Shown: positions 23,287 to 31,686 of the stretch, in pieces
How the letters are laid out: every line of letters starts with the position of its first letter
How positions within the stretch are numbered: position 1 is the stretch's first letter
NCBI GenBank assembly: GCA_964475835.1
Contig: CAYYYL010000017.1
Coordinates: forward strand, 1 to 59,270
Source of the DNA: JABDCI01 sp964475835
GTDB taxonomy: Bacteria; Verrucomicrobiota; Verrucomicrobiia; JABWAM01
Length of the DNA: 59,270 nt
Direction: 5' to 3'
Notes under the pieces: model-generated
The model's input: only the letters and a program-made list of their open reading frames with translations
Told to the model about the DNA's origin: nothing
Databases searched by the model: none
Program-made: the position numbers and the translations under genes

Positions 23287-23460
23287 GCGTCGCCTTGTCT
23301 TGTGGCCCCCTGCAGCCCGTTCCACTCCATGCCAAAGTTCGGCAACGGTAATCGCCGCAACTTCGAATGACTCGTTGGCTTGGGTTGCCACCCACCGCTT
23401 AAGATCAAAGGTGCCTCTCTCGCCTCGAATGATGACATCCGCATCCAATATTATCGCCAT
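23284..23460 (-). pseudogene. vapC: Truncated VapC-like PIN domain toxin
   Basis: The minus strand encodes MAIILDADVIIRGERG and then the ESFEVAAITVAELWHGVERA stretch. These are the opening strand with its first acidic residues and the conserved ITxAEL helix of PIN-domain toxins. The frame stops after 58 residues, whereas VapC proteins are usually 120-140. The missing half should carry the other catalytic acids. The stop TAG is the first triplet of the adjoining inverted-repeat element, and no tail is found on its far side. The start overlaps the antitoxin stop by 10 bases, as in intact toxin-antitoxin operons. It is almost surely inactive as an RNase. Confidence 0.75.
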
Positions 23461-23723
23461 TTGTCGGACGGGTTTTTAAAGGCTTTGCGAGCAGTCCCGA
23501 GATCCCGGTGCCATGCCTGGGCTTCTTCCTCCGATAAGTCCGTCTGTCCCAAAAACTCCACCAGATCACTCCCTTTACAAAGATTTTCACCATCTGGAAC
23601 CAAACGGGCAAATGGGGTTCCGTTTTTGAGAAGCACAAATGTGACATTCTGATAGTGAGCCCGATTCACACAGTCCGTAAAATTGCGGGCAGCTTCAGTC
23701 ACACGGATATCCAACTTCTTCAT
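23451..23723 (-). CDS. Phd/YefM-type antitoxin
   Basis: The 90 aa protein starts with a KKLDIRVTEAARNF segment typical of the DNA-binding end of Phd/YefM antitoxins. A central VLLKNGTPFARLVP strand pair and a Glu-rich C-terminal tail that would wrap the toxin follow. It would repress its own promoter and neutralise the PIN toxin encoded just downstream, which is truncated here. The antitoxin may therefore be an orphan. The 212 bases upstream, before the next plus-strand gene, contain no feature I can support. Confidence 0.75.
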   Translation of the reverse strand: MKKLDIRVTEAARNFTDCVNRAHYQNVTFVLLKNGTPFARLVPDGENLCKGSDLVEFLGQTDLSEEEAQAWHRDLGTARKAFKNPSDKWR

Positions 23724-23935
23724 AAAATCAGATTATAAGTATTTTCTCAAACCCAACCCATCACAGGTATTGGCTCAGTTTGAAATTTTTTGGAGATTAT
23801 GACTGACAATCAGAGGCACCGATATAGGGCTGGAGTCATCGGCGCAAGTCATTCTCCACCAACGCCTTACTGAGTCATTTTGTCACTACAGATTCTCTTT
23901 CAAGTGCCGATGTAGAGGATAGCCCCCATTGGCCC

Positions 23936-25030
23936 ATGTTCACCGATTTAAAAAGCCTCTGTATCGCTCCGGATAAAACCGTACGGGATGCTGTCTCGAA
24001 AATTGACGAAACCGAACGTGGAATCGCGTTGGTGACGGATGAACAATTTCACCTTCTGGGTGTGGTGACGGATGGGGATGTTCGACGCATGATTCTGGCA
24101 GGTCGTAGTCTGGAGGAGCCGATCCACGAGTTACTCGCCCGCAAAGCCAATTCGCGCTTTCCCAAACCCATTTTTGCCCCGAGCGGAAGCAGCCGCGCAC
24201 GTCTTCTTCGAATCATGCAGGGTCGCAGCGTCCGGCAGCTTCCGGTGTTGAAGCCCGATGGGCGCGTGGTGGGCCTTGCAACCATGGAGGAATTGCTCCC
24301 GAAGGAGGATCTCCATCTTCAGGCGGTGATCATGGCCGGTGGTGAGGGAAAACGTCTGATGCCGCTGACGGAAAACACACCCAAGCCGATGCTTCCCGTG
24401 GGAGGCAAGCCGCTCATGGAGTTGATGATCGACCAGCTCAAGCACTCCGGCATCCGCAACGTAAATGTGTCCACATGCTACAAGAAGGAAGTCATCTCCA
24501 GCCATTTCGGCAATGGGAAACGCCACGGTGTGAAACTCAACTACGTCACGGAGGACCGCCCGCTCGGAACGGCGGGAGCGCTGGGACTTCTCGACAATCC
24601 CCAGGAACCCCTTCTCGTCCTCAATGGCGACATCCTCACGCGGATCGATTTTCGGTCGATGCATGAGCACCACCTCAAGCACAAGGCGGACCTCACCATC
24701 GCCGTCCGGCAATACGATCTTCAAATGCCCTACGGTGTGGTGGACTCGGACGGCCCTATGGTCCAACGAATCCGCGAAAAGCCCACAGTCCATTGCCTGG
24801 TCAATGCGGGCATCTACCTTCTGGAACCCAGCGTGTTGAAGCACATTCCGAATGGGGTGCGCCTCGACATGACGGAACTCATTGAGCGCTTGATCCAGGC
24901 GGGAAGCCGCGTCATCAATTTCCCCGTGGTGGAGTATTGGCTCGATATTGGCCGGCACATCGACTACGAAAGAGCCCAGGAAGACACCAAGAATGGGAAA
25001 TTTGCTAAGAAGTCATTTCAAAACTCCTGA
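23936..25030 (+). CDS. CBS-domain sugar nucleotidyltransferase (PtmE-like)
   Basis: Two CBS motifs occupy about residues 5-122. A nucleotidyltransferase domain follows, beginning VIMAGGEGKRLMPLT at 131 and continuing with TPKPMLPVGGKP, then an LNGDILT metal-binding Asp. This architecture is that of PtmE of Campylobacter, a GlcN-1-phosphate guanylyltransferase supplying GDP-sugar for legionaminic acid. General mannose-1-phosphate guanylyltransferase-like enzymes also exist with CBS domains. The LegC-type aminotransferase gene downstream supports a legionaminic route. It overlaps the dehydrogenase gene by 38 bases. Confidence 0.82.
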   Translation: MFTDLKSLCIAPDKTVRDAVSKIDETERGIALVTDEQFHLLGVVTDGDVRRMILAGRSLEEPIHELLARKANSRFPKPIFAPSGSSRARLLRIMQGRSVRQLPVLKPDGRVVGLATMEELLPKEDLHLQAVIMAGGEGKRLMPLTENTPKPMLPVGGKPLMELMIDQLKHSGIRNVNVSTCYKKEVISSHFGNGKRHGVKLNYVTEDRPLGTAGALGLLDNPQEPLLVLNGDILTRIDFRSMHEHHLKHKADLTIAVRQYDLQMPYGVVDSDGPMVQRIREKPTVHCLVNAGIYLLEPSVLKHIPNGVRLDMTELIERLIQAGSRVINFPVVEYWLDIGRHIDYERAQEDTKNGKFAKKSFQNS

Positions 25031-26570
25031 CGACAGTGTTGCGACCATCCCCGCCTCACGTCACCTCGGCGTTTCGTTCGCCCAGTTGCAGGAGCAGGCT
25101 GTCGAGCACACCCGCCTCGGACATCAGATCGTTGTGGTACAGGGGCTCGGTTTTGTCGGAACGGCTGTGGCTGCCGCCATTTCCGCGGCAACGGACGCCG
25201 CCAGTTCGCCACGCTTTTTTGTCATCGGCGTCGATCTCTGTTCGGAACGCAATCGCCCGCGCATCGAGGCTTTCAATCGGGGTGAATCCCCCATCCGATC
25301 GCCGGATCCCGACCTCTCCCGCCTGATCCGTGAATCCGTCCTGCTCCGGCGGAATCTTTGCGCCACCTCGGTGGAGGAGGCCTACACCCTGGCCGACGTG
25401 ATCGTGGTGGATGTACAACTCGATGTGAAGGATCGCACCGCGAAATCCTCCTCAAAGATCGAGATCGTCCGGAAAACCTACGAGGCCGCCCTGCGCACGA
25501 TCGGGGAACGGATGAAACCGGATGCCCTGGTGGTGATCGAAACCACCGTACCCATGGGGACCACCGAAAAAATCGTGCGTCCCATCCTTGAAAAAGCACG
25601 GAAAGCAAGAGGGTTCACCCAGCCTCTCCTTCTGGCGCACGCCTATGAGCGCGTCATGCCAGGACCAAACTACGTGAAGTCCATCCGCCAGTTCTGGAGA
25701 ACATTCTCGGGCGTGGACGCCCTCTCCGCCCGCAAGGCGCGCGAGTTTCTGGAATCGTTCATCGACACGAAAAATCATCCCCTCACGGAACTTTCCAATC
25801 CGACGAGCTCCGAGTTGGCCAAGCTTTTGGAAAACTCCTATCGCGCGGCAAACATCGCTTTCATTCACGAATGGACCCTTCTCGCGGAACAGATCGGGGT
25901 CAATCTGTTCGAAGTCATCCGCTCCATCCGTGTCCGCAAAGGCACGCACGACAACATCCGGGAACCCGGATTCGGCGTCGGAGGCTACTGTCTGACGAAG
26001 GACTCTCTCCTCGCGCAATGGGGTGCCACCCACCTTTTCAAAACAAAAGCCGTCCTCGACACCACCCTGCGAGCGCTCAAAATGAACTATGGGATGCCGC
26101 TGCATACGCTGTCATTGCTCAAGGAACTTTTTCCAAAAGGACTTCGTCGTAAGACCATCGGCGTCTGCGGCATCTCCTATCTTCCGGAATTGGATGACAC
26201 CCGAAACAGTCCGAGCGAACTCTTCGTCGATGCGTTGAAAAAGGAGGGCGCCATCGTACTAGCCCACGATCCATTTGTCACTGAATGGCGGGAACGTCCC
26301 AAGGTCGAACGTTGTTCCGAGTTGACGGAGTTGATCCGTGCATGCGATGGAATCGTGTTTACCACACCTCATCAGGCGTATCTTCAACTCTCCACGGAGA
26401 CCTTGATTCAAAACCGACATACCCCCCTCGCCATCGTGGACGCACAAAACATCATCTCCGATGAGAAGGCGGCGGCATGCCACCAGGCAGGCCATTGCAT
26501 CCTGGGAGTCGGGAAAGGCCACTGGCGGGTGCTCAACTATCATCGAAAATTAACGTCACACCATTCATAA
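24993..26570 (+). CDS. Nucleotide-sugar 6-dehydrogenase (UDP-Glc/GDP-Man DH family)
   Basis: The three-domain NAD enzyme has QGLGFVGTAV as the dinucleotide loop. The conserved NSYRAANIAF helix follows, then GFGVGGYCLTKD with catalytic Cys 333 by my count from the chosen start. The family oxidises C6 of a UDP- or GDP-sugar to the uronic acid in two steps. The usual GGxCxPKD reads GGYCLTKD here. The ATG at 24993 is preferred over one 15 codons earlier because AGGAAG lies about 9 bases upstream. The first 30 residues are not conserved. Product may feed a uronic acid-containing glycan rather than the nonulosonic acid. Confidence 0.88.
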   Translation: MGNLLRSHFKTPDDSVATIPASRHLGVSFAQLQEQAVEHTRLGHQIVVVQGLGFVGTAVAAAISAATDAASSPRFFVIGVDLCSERNRPRIEAFNRGESPIRSPDPDLSRLIRESVLLRRNLCATSVEEAYTLADVIVVDVQLDVKDRTAKSSSKIEIVRKTYEAALRTIGERMKPDALVVIETTVPMGTTEKIVRPILEKARKARGFTQPLLLAHAYERVMPGPNYVKSIRQFWRTFSGVDALSARKAREFLESFIDTKNHPLTELSNPTSSELAKLLENSYRAANIAFIHEWTLLAEQIGVNLFEVIRSIRVRKGTHDNIREPGFGVGGYCLTKDSLLAQWGATHLFKTKAVLDTTLRALKMNYGMPLHTLSLLKELFPKGLRRKTIGVCGISYLPELDDTRNSPSELFVDALKKEGAIVLAHDPFVTEWRERPKVERCSELTELIRACDGIVFTTPHQAYLQLSTETLIQNRHTPLAIVDAQNIISDEKAAACHQAGHCILGVGKGHWRVLNYHRKLTSHHS

Positions 26571-26577
26571 ATGGAAA

Positions 26578-26626
26578 GCGACGCTCCGTCGTCACCACCT
26601 AAATCTTGGCGACGACGGAGCGTCGC
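26578..26626. repeat. Perfect 16-base-pair hairpin, GCGACGCTCCGTCGTC
   Basis: The arms 26578-26593 and 26611-26626 are exact reverse complements around a 17-base loop. They fill the short gap between the dehydrogenase and SDR genes. There is no T-run, so it looks like an interspersed palindrome or mRNA-stabilising structure, not a terminator. Confidence 0.65.
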
Positions 26627-26641
26627 CCTCCAACGCGAGCC

Positions 26642-27628
26642 ATGCCGACACAAAAAATCTTAATCACGGGAGGAGCAGGCTTCATCGGCTACCACCTCGC
26701 CCGGACTCTTGCCAAAAATCAGGCCATCCGAATCACGCTCGCCGACAATCTTTCGCGGGGCCGCATCGACGCGGAACTAAAACAACTCCTGCGGCGTCCG
26801 AATGTCCGTTTGATCTCCTGTGATCTGACGGATCCACGCGCCTTTAAAAAACTTGGAGGGGGTTACGACCACGTGTATCACCTCGCGGCTCTCCTCGGAG
26901 TGGAACGCGTCGTCCGATCTCCGCACGAGGTGCTTCGCATCAACTCGCTCTCCACACTCCATCTGCTGGAATGGTTTGTGCACGGGGGTGGAAAAAAACT
27001 CCTATTCTCCTCCACCAGCGAAGCATATGCCTGGACCCAGCACTTTTACAAACTCCCCATTCCCACGCCCGAGGATGTTCCCCTGGCACTGACGGATTTG
27101 AGTGAACCGCGCAGCACCTATGCCGCGAGCAAGATTTTCGGTGAAATCGCGGTCACGCAGTTCTGCACTCAATACAAAAAGCCCTTTGTCATCACACGTT
27201 ACCACAATGTGTACGGACCACGGATGGGCTACGAGCATGTGATTCCCCAATTGATCCAGCGCGCGCTCAAAAAACCCCGAACGTTTCCCATCTGGTCCGC
27301 ACGTCATCGCAGAGCCTTCTGCTATGTGGATGACGCGGTGAATGCCACGATTCGCAGCATGAAGGCGTCAGGAGCCAAGGGGCTTGTGTTTAATGTGGGC
27401 AACGATCTCGAGGAGATCACCATTACGGATCTTGGAAAAAAGATCCTCTCGAAGCTCCGGATCCGGAGCGCGTTGAAACCTCTTTCCAATCGGCACGATC
27501 CGATTGTCCGTCGCTGTCCCAACATTCAACGTGCTCGAAAACTTTTGAAATACAAGCCCGCCATTTCGCTCGACGAGGGACTGAATCTTACAATTGCGTG
27601 GTACATTCAGCATAATCGAAAGTCATGA
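26642..27628 (+). CDS. Extended SDR nucleotide-sugar epimerase/dehydratase
   Basis: The extended short-chain dehydrogenase of 328 aa has GGAGFIG (residues 10-16) as the NAD loop, STSEAY as the Ser/Glu part and YAASK with Tyr 160 and Lys 164. YHNVYGPRMG follows. The Ser-Glu in STSEAY is the pattern of 4,6-dehydratases, so this could be the LegB-type enzyme that makes the 4-keto-6-deoxy sugar for the aminotransferase. A 4-epimerase or a uronate decarboxylase (acting after the dehydrogenase) is equally plausible. The ATG at 26642 gives the standard N-terminus. It is flanked on both sides by palindromic repeats. Confidence 0.83.
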   Translation: MPTQKILITGGAGFIGYHLARTLAKNQAIRITLADNLSRGRIDAELKQLLRRPNVRLISCDLTDPRAFKKLGGGYDHVYHLAALLGVERVVRSPHEVLRINSLSTLHLLEWFVHGGGKKLLFSSTSEAYAWTQHFYKLPIPTPEDVPLALTDLSEPRSTYAASKIFGEIAVTQFCTQYKKPFVITRYHNVYGPRMGYEHVIPQLIQRALKKPRTFPIWSARHRRAFCYVDDAVNATIRSMKASGAKGLVFNVGNDLEEITITDLGKKILSKLRIRSALKPLSNRHDPIVRRCPNIQRARKLLKYKPAISLDEGLNLTIAWYIQHNRKS

Positions 27629-27636
27629 GCTTGAGA

Positions 27637-27732
27637 AAATTTACCACGAAGGACACAAAGAGCACGAAGTGGCAAACTGTCCCCTGTAAAAGCCAAAACT
27701 TCGCGTTCTTCGTGTCCTTCGTGGTGAAATTT
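27637..27732. repeat. Gene-less CACGAAG-family palindrome, 96 bases
   Basis: The left arm (27637-27670) and right arm (27697-27732) are inverted copies with few mismatches. Each starts outward with AAATTT and holds three CACGAAG-type units. Only about 26 bases separate them, so the whole could fold into one long hairpin between the SDR and aminotransferase genes. Confidence 0.8.
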
Positions 27733-27755
27733 ATTCGCCCTTCTTTTCTGCAGTC

Positions 27756-28913
27756 ATGAGCCGCCAAATCTCACCTTTCATTCCACTCTCCATTCCCGAA
27801 ATTCGTGGGAATGAGTGGAAATACGTGCGTGAATGCCTGGACACCGGATGGGTTTCCTCCGTCGGCCCGTTCGTGACCCGTTTTGAAAAGCAGGTGGCCG
27901 ATTATGTCGGCACCAGACATGGTGTGGCTACCGTCAATGGGACCGCCGCGCTTCACGTCTCTTTGCTGGTGGCCGGTATCGAGCCCGACGACGAGGTGCT
28001 TGTCTCCACACTCACCTTCATCGCCCCCGTCAATGCCATCCGTTACGCCGGCGCATGGCCTGTGTTCATCGACGCAGAACCCAGGTACGGTCAGATGGAC
28101 ATCGACCGCGTCGCCCAATTTCTCGAACACCAGTGTCAGTGGAAGCGGGGCGTGCTCCGCAATCGAAAAACGGGACGACGGGTTCGTGCCATCCTGCCCG
28201 TTCATGTGCTCGGACATCCCGTGGACATGACTCCCCTCCTGAAGCTCGCGCGCAAATTTAAACTCGCAGTCATTGAGGATGCCACAGAAGGGCTCGGCGC
28301 GGAATATCGCGGAAAGAAAATCGGAGGCATCGGCCACATCGGTTGCTTCAGTTTCAACGGAAACAAGATCCTCACCACGGGTGGCGGAGGGATGATCGTC
28401 ACCAACAACGCTCGCTGGGCGGAACGGGCGAAGCACCTCACCACGCAGGCCAAGAGCGATCCTGACGAATACATCCACGACCAGATCGGGTACAACTACC
28501 GACTCACCAATCTTCAAGCGGCCATGGGTTGCGCCCAGATGGAGCAGCTTGATTCTTATGTTTCCAAAAAGCGGGCCATCGCCATGCGATACAATCAGGC
28601 CCTGAGTTCCTGTGAGGGCTTTGAGGTGATGGAAGAAGCATCCTGGGCTAAAAGCGTTTTCTGGATGTACACCATCCGGATCAATCCCCGACTCTCCAGA
28701 CGTTCCAGTCGTGAGTGGATGCGTTTTTTGGCGACCCGAAAGATCCAGACACGCCCCCTGTGGCAGCCTATTCACCAAAGTCCCGCCCACCGTTTTGGGA
28801 GCCCCCTATCCTGCCCTGCGGCCGAAAAACTTTATCGAAACTCTCTCAGTCTTCCCTGTTCTGTCGGACTGACTCGGGAAGCCCAGAATCGCGTCATTCA
28901 GCAGTTTTGTTGA
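27756..28913 (+). CDS. legC: LegC-type DegT/DnrJ/EryC1 aminotransferase
   Basis: The PLP enzyme of 385 aa opens with FIPLSIPEIRGNEWKYV and CLDTGWVSSVG, the signature I associate with LegC-type aminotransferases. VNGTAALHV follows. Catalytic Lys 204 lies in FNGNKILTTGGGG. LegC puts an amino group on C4 of a 4-keto-6-deoxy nucleotide sugar in legionaminic acid synthesis. The call is by recognised opening and fold; other members of the family such as PglE-like ones are possible. With the PtmE- and NeuB-type genes it argues for legionaminic rather than neuraminic acid. A separate N-acetyltransferase (LegH) was not seen in the window. Confidence 0.82.
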   Translation: MSRQISPFIPLSIPEIRGNEWKYVRECLDTGWVSSVGPFVTRFEKQVADYVGTRHGVATVNGTAALHVSLLVAGIEPDDEVLVSTLTFIAPVNAIRYAGAWPVFIDAEPRYGQMDIDRVAQFLEHQCQWKRGVLRNRKTGRRVRAILPVHVLGHPVDMTPLLKLARKFKLAVIEDATEGLGAEYRGKKIGGIGHIGCFSFNGNKILTTGGGGMIVTNNARWAERAKHLTTQAKSDPDEYIHDQIGYNYRLTNLQAAMGCAQMEQLDSYVSKKRAIAMRYNQALSSCEGFEVMEEASWAKSVFWMYTIRINPRLSRRSSREWMRFLATRKIQTRPLWQPIHQSPAHRFGSPLSCPAAEKLYRNSLSLPCSVGLTREAQNRVIQQFC

Positions 28914-28936
28914 GGAAATCTCCTCATGTCAGCTTC

Positions 28937-28953
28937 TTGGCACCGGGCTTGCT
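28937..28953 (+). promoter_or_regulatory. Sigma-54 promoter upstream of the radical SAM cluster
   Basis: TTGGCACCGGGCTTGCT matches TGGCAC-N5-TTGCW at every conserved base. It lies about 144 bases before the first radical SAM gene, in the 184-base gap after the aminotransferase gene. The longer leader (about 130 bases) may hold regulatory structure; none is obvious. It is one of three such sites in the window. Confidence 0.8.
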
Positions 28954-29097
28954 CTATAGGGAGCAAAGGGACTCTCCATGCACTTCAGGAATGAAATGAC
29001 CACTAGAATAGGACGATTTTGCCTGAAAGGTGCAGGAATGAACTCCATCCCCCACCAAAACAATTCTTGATTTAGCACAAGTCCTGAAAGGAAATTT

Positions 29098-30120
29098 ATG
29101 AGCTCACAAGCAACCGCCCGAAAGCCCGAACGTGAATTTGGTCTGATCAGCCGTTCTTACAATGAGCATGTCGTCAGCGAGGAATGGAAGAAGCACCGAA
29201 GCGCGACGTATTTCGAATATCGAAGAAAATGGGCCGAGAATCCGGAAAAATTTCTCACGACGGAGTACCCCCTCAATCTGGACATCGAAACCACCACGCT
29301 TTGCAATCTGGCGTGTCCGATGTGTGAGCGTACGTTGAAGATGAAAAACGGAACCTTCCGCCCCGTCAGCCACATGTCGATGGATTTCTACAAACGGATC
29401 ATTACGGAAGCCGGGAAGGGCGGAGTCGCGGCAATTAAATTGAACTATCTTGGAGAACCCCTCCTCCATCCCGACGTGGTCGAACAGGTTCGCTTTGCCA
29501 AGGAGCAGGGCATCATCGACGTGATGTTCAACACCAATGGAACCCTTCTGACCCGAGACACCGCGAAGGCAGTTCTCGACGCCGGCATCGATGGAATCTT
29601 CATCTCCTTTGATTCCCCCTACAAGGAGTCGTTCGAAAAAGTGCGTGTGGGCGCGAAATTCGAGGAAGTTTTGCAAAATGCAAAAGATCTCTACGAACTT
29701 CGCAACAGTAATCCCAAATACAAACACGTGTTTGTCCGATCCAACAAGGTTCTCTTCCCCACGGACTCCGAGGAACTGGTGCGTGACTATATCAACCTCT
29801 GGAAGGACCGTGCCGATGTGGTGGGCTTCACCTCCTACATGGATCAGATGAACAAAAAAGCCATCGGCCCGACTCCCGGTCTTTACTGTGATCAGCCATG
29901 GCAGCGCATGCTCATCCGGCAGGATGGCCTGGCCTATCCCTGTTGTGCGGACATCATCCAGGGCTATTGCCTGGGTGACGCAAACAAAATGTCGATCAAG
30001 GAACTGTGGCAGGGTGAAATGTTCCGCCAGCTCCGTGAAAAGCATTCGACCGGCAAGTGCCATGAAGTCGGCGTCTGCAAGGTGTGCCCCTATCTCACCT
30101 CCCGGAAGGTAAAAATTTAA
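29098..30120 (+). CDS. Radical SAM/SPASM protein
   Basis: The 340 aa protein has the radical SAM cluster motif CNLACPMC with Cys 69, 73 and 76 binding the 4Fe-4S centre. A SPASM-like C-terminus is built of a CDQPW segment, PCCAD and a CHEVGVCKVC stretch that could hold extra iron-sulphur clusters. Such enzymes carry out difficult modifications of sugars, peptides or antibiotics by radical chemistry. The substrate is unknown. GAAAGGAAA just upstream is a good ribosome binding site for the ATG. It is the first gene behind the third sigma-54 promoter; a second radical SAM gene lies two positions on. Confidence 0.88.
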   Translation: MSSQATARKPEREFGLISRSYNEHVVSEEWKKHRSATYFEYRRKWAENPEKFLTTEYPLNLDIETTTLCNLACPMCERTLKMKNGTFRPVSHMSMDFYKRIITEAGKGGVAAIKLNYLGEPLLHPDVVEQVRFAKEQGIIDVMFNTNGTLLTRDTAKAVLDAGIDGIFISFDSPYKESFEKVRVGAKFEEVLQNAKDLYELRNSNPKYKHVFVRSNKVLFPTDSEELVRDYINLWKDRADVVGFTSYMDQMNKKAIGPTPGLYCDQPWQRMLIRQDGLAYPCCADIIQGYCLGDANKMSIKELWQGEMFRQLREKHSTGKCHEVGVCKVCPYLTSRKVKI

Positions 30121-30133
30121 TCGAACGCACGGA

Positions 30134-31672
30134 ATGCAGGATCTTCTCAAAGTACCGCGGCTGATGATGGAGGTTGAACGGCACGTGCCGGTCAATGACA
30201 TCACTTATCGTGGTCTGCGCGTGTGGCCATTCCTGCGCACCATCCTTACTCGAGACATTTTTTGGGAAAAAAGTGGGGCCATTTCCGACATTCCCCAAGA
30301 GAATCCGCAAACAGAATTTTTCGAGAAGAATACGGCTCCGTTATTCGAATCGTTCTACGACAAACTCACGGTTTTGTTCATGAATCTTCTCGGCCCAAAC
30401 GTTTACCGAAAACCAGATTTTCTTTTTCTTTCGCGCGGCTACGAATACACCCTTGTCGATGGGAAAAACTTCAACAAACAGTTCGATCCCCTCAAGGAAA
30501 TTCTAAACGAAATGGGACGAAACCATCTCGACCTGCTGGCTCCATATGACAATCAGGACCACGAACCCAGACACCAGCCATCAATCAATATTGCTTCCCT
30601 CATTCAGTTTTCCATGGGAATTGCACAATTAAAGCGGCAGTCTCCAAAAAGGCCTTCCATCCAAAATCTCAAAAGCCTCGCCACTTTTCTAAAAGAGAGG
30701 AAAATCTCCGCTCCGCTTGAACACGATTCATTAGCGGATCAACTGGAATGCGTTCTGGAATACCAACAGATTTTCGAGCGGATGCTAAAGGTGCTTTCGC
30801 CCAAAGTTGTGATGATGGTCTCATTTTATAATGACGTGCTTTTTGGACTCTGTGCAGCTTGTAACCGGCTCGGAATTCCAACCGTGGATGTGCAGCATGG
30901 TTTTTTACAAAGCGAGGAACTGATCATGGGAAATTGGACCCAGGTTCCCCCGGAAGGCTACGAGCTCTTCCCAAATTATTTCTGGGCGTGGGGAGACGAG
31001 AGTTGTCCGGCATTTGATTCCTGGACGCAAAAATCTGAACATAATCTTATCCCCATCACCGGGGGAAATCTCTGGATGACGAAAAACATCCAGGCCCTCC
31101 CGAAAGTGCCTCCCCGGGAGCAAGGCATCGACCGTGTCATTCTTTTCACTCTTCAACAGACACCCTTCAATAACGCCTGCGATCTTATTCCCCAAGTGGT
31201 CCGCGAGGCGCTCAAACACGCCCCCTCCTCCTGGCGGTGGGTATTTCGTCTCCACTACAAAATGGGAGACGATATCTACAAACTGATTCAGGAATATATC
31301 GCTCCCTATGAAAACAGGGTCCAATTGGAACGGGCATGTGAACGGGCGCTTTATTCCTCCATGCAGTCCGCCGACTACCACGTTTCCCAGACCTCCACCA
31401 CCATCGTCGAAGCTGAGACGCTCAAGCTACCGAACATTCTGGCCGGACCTGATGCAAAAATCTTCTATGCGAAGGAAATTCAGGAGGGAATTTATTTTCA
31501 TGTCACCGAGCCGGATGAATTCATTCGCATCATCACTGACAAACTACAACCGGCTCAGAGAAAAAATCCCATCATCGAACTCGACGCTGCGGTGGCAAAA
31601 CGCGCGCTCCAGAATCTGCTTCATCGAACCCCCGTATCCCATCCGAACCGCCAGGAGGTTCAGGTAGCCTAA
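30134..31672 (+). CDS. Probable GT-B-like surface polysaccharide transferase (QHG motif)
   Basis: A 512 aa cytoplasmic protein. DVQHG at residues 252-256 followed by an aromatic WAWGDE segment is typical of capsule, teichoic acid and related GT-B-like enzymes, in which the His-Gly helps to place the donor. A late TSTTIVEAETL stretch fits the C-terminal nucleotide-binding half. I cannot assign a GT family. It starts 14 bases after the first radical SAM gene and ends 15 bases before the second, so the three are one unit. A role in polymer or glycan-chain assembly is likely, with donor and acceptor unknown. Confidence 0.6.
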   Translation: MQDLLKVPRLMMEVERHVPVNDITYRGLRVWPFLRTILTRDIFWEKSGAISDIPQENPQTEFFEKNTAPLFESFYDKLTVLFMNLLGPNVYRKPDFLFLSRGYEYTLVDGKNFNKQFDPLKEILNEMGRNHLDLLAPYDNQDHEPRHQPSINIASLIQFSMGIAQLKRQSPKRPSIQNLKSLATFLKERKISAPLEHDSLADQLECVLEYQQIFERMLKVLSPKVVMMVSFYNDVLFGLCAACNRLGIPTVDVQHGFLQSEELIMGNWTQVPPEGYELFPNYFWAWGDESCPAFDSWTQKSEHNLIPITGGNLWMTKNIQALPKVPPREQGIDRVILFTLQQTPFNNACDLIPQVVREALKHAPSSWRWVFRLHYKMGDDIYKLIQEYIAPYENRVQLERACERALYSSMQSADYHVSQTSTTIVEAETLKLPNILAGPDAKIFYAKEIQEGIYFHVTEPDEFIRIITDKLQPAQRKNPIIELDAAVAKRALQNLLHRTPVSHPNRQEVQVA

Positions 31673-31686
31673 ACCTTTCCACCACG

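Noticed and set aside
23205..23444. Minus-strand 79-codon frame beside the antitoxin
   Set aside because: It is in a different frame from the PIN toxin start at 23460, which overlaps the antitoxin properly. This frame runs through the repeat element without motifs.
17074..27732. CACGAAG repeats as a CRISPR array
   Set aside because: Copies occur as inverted pairs far apart, without regular spacers and without cas genes.
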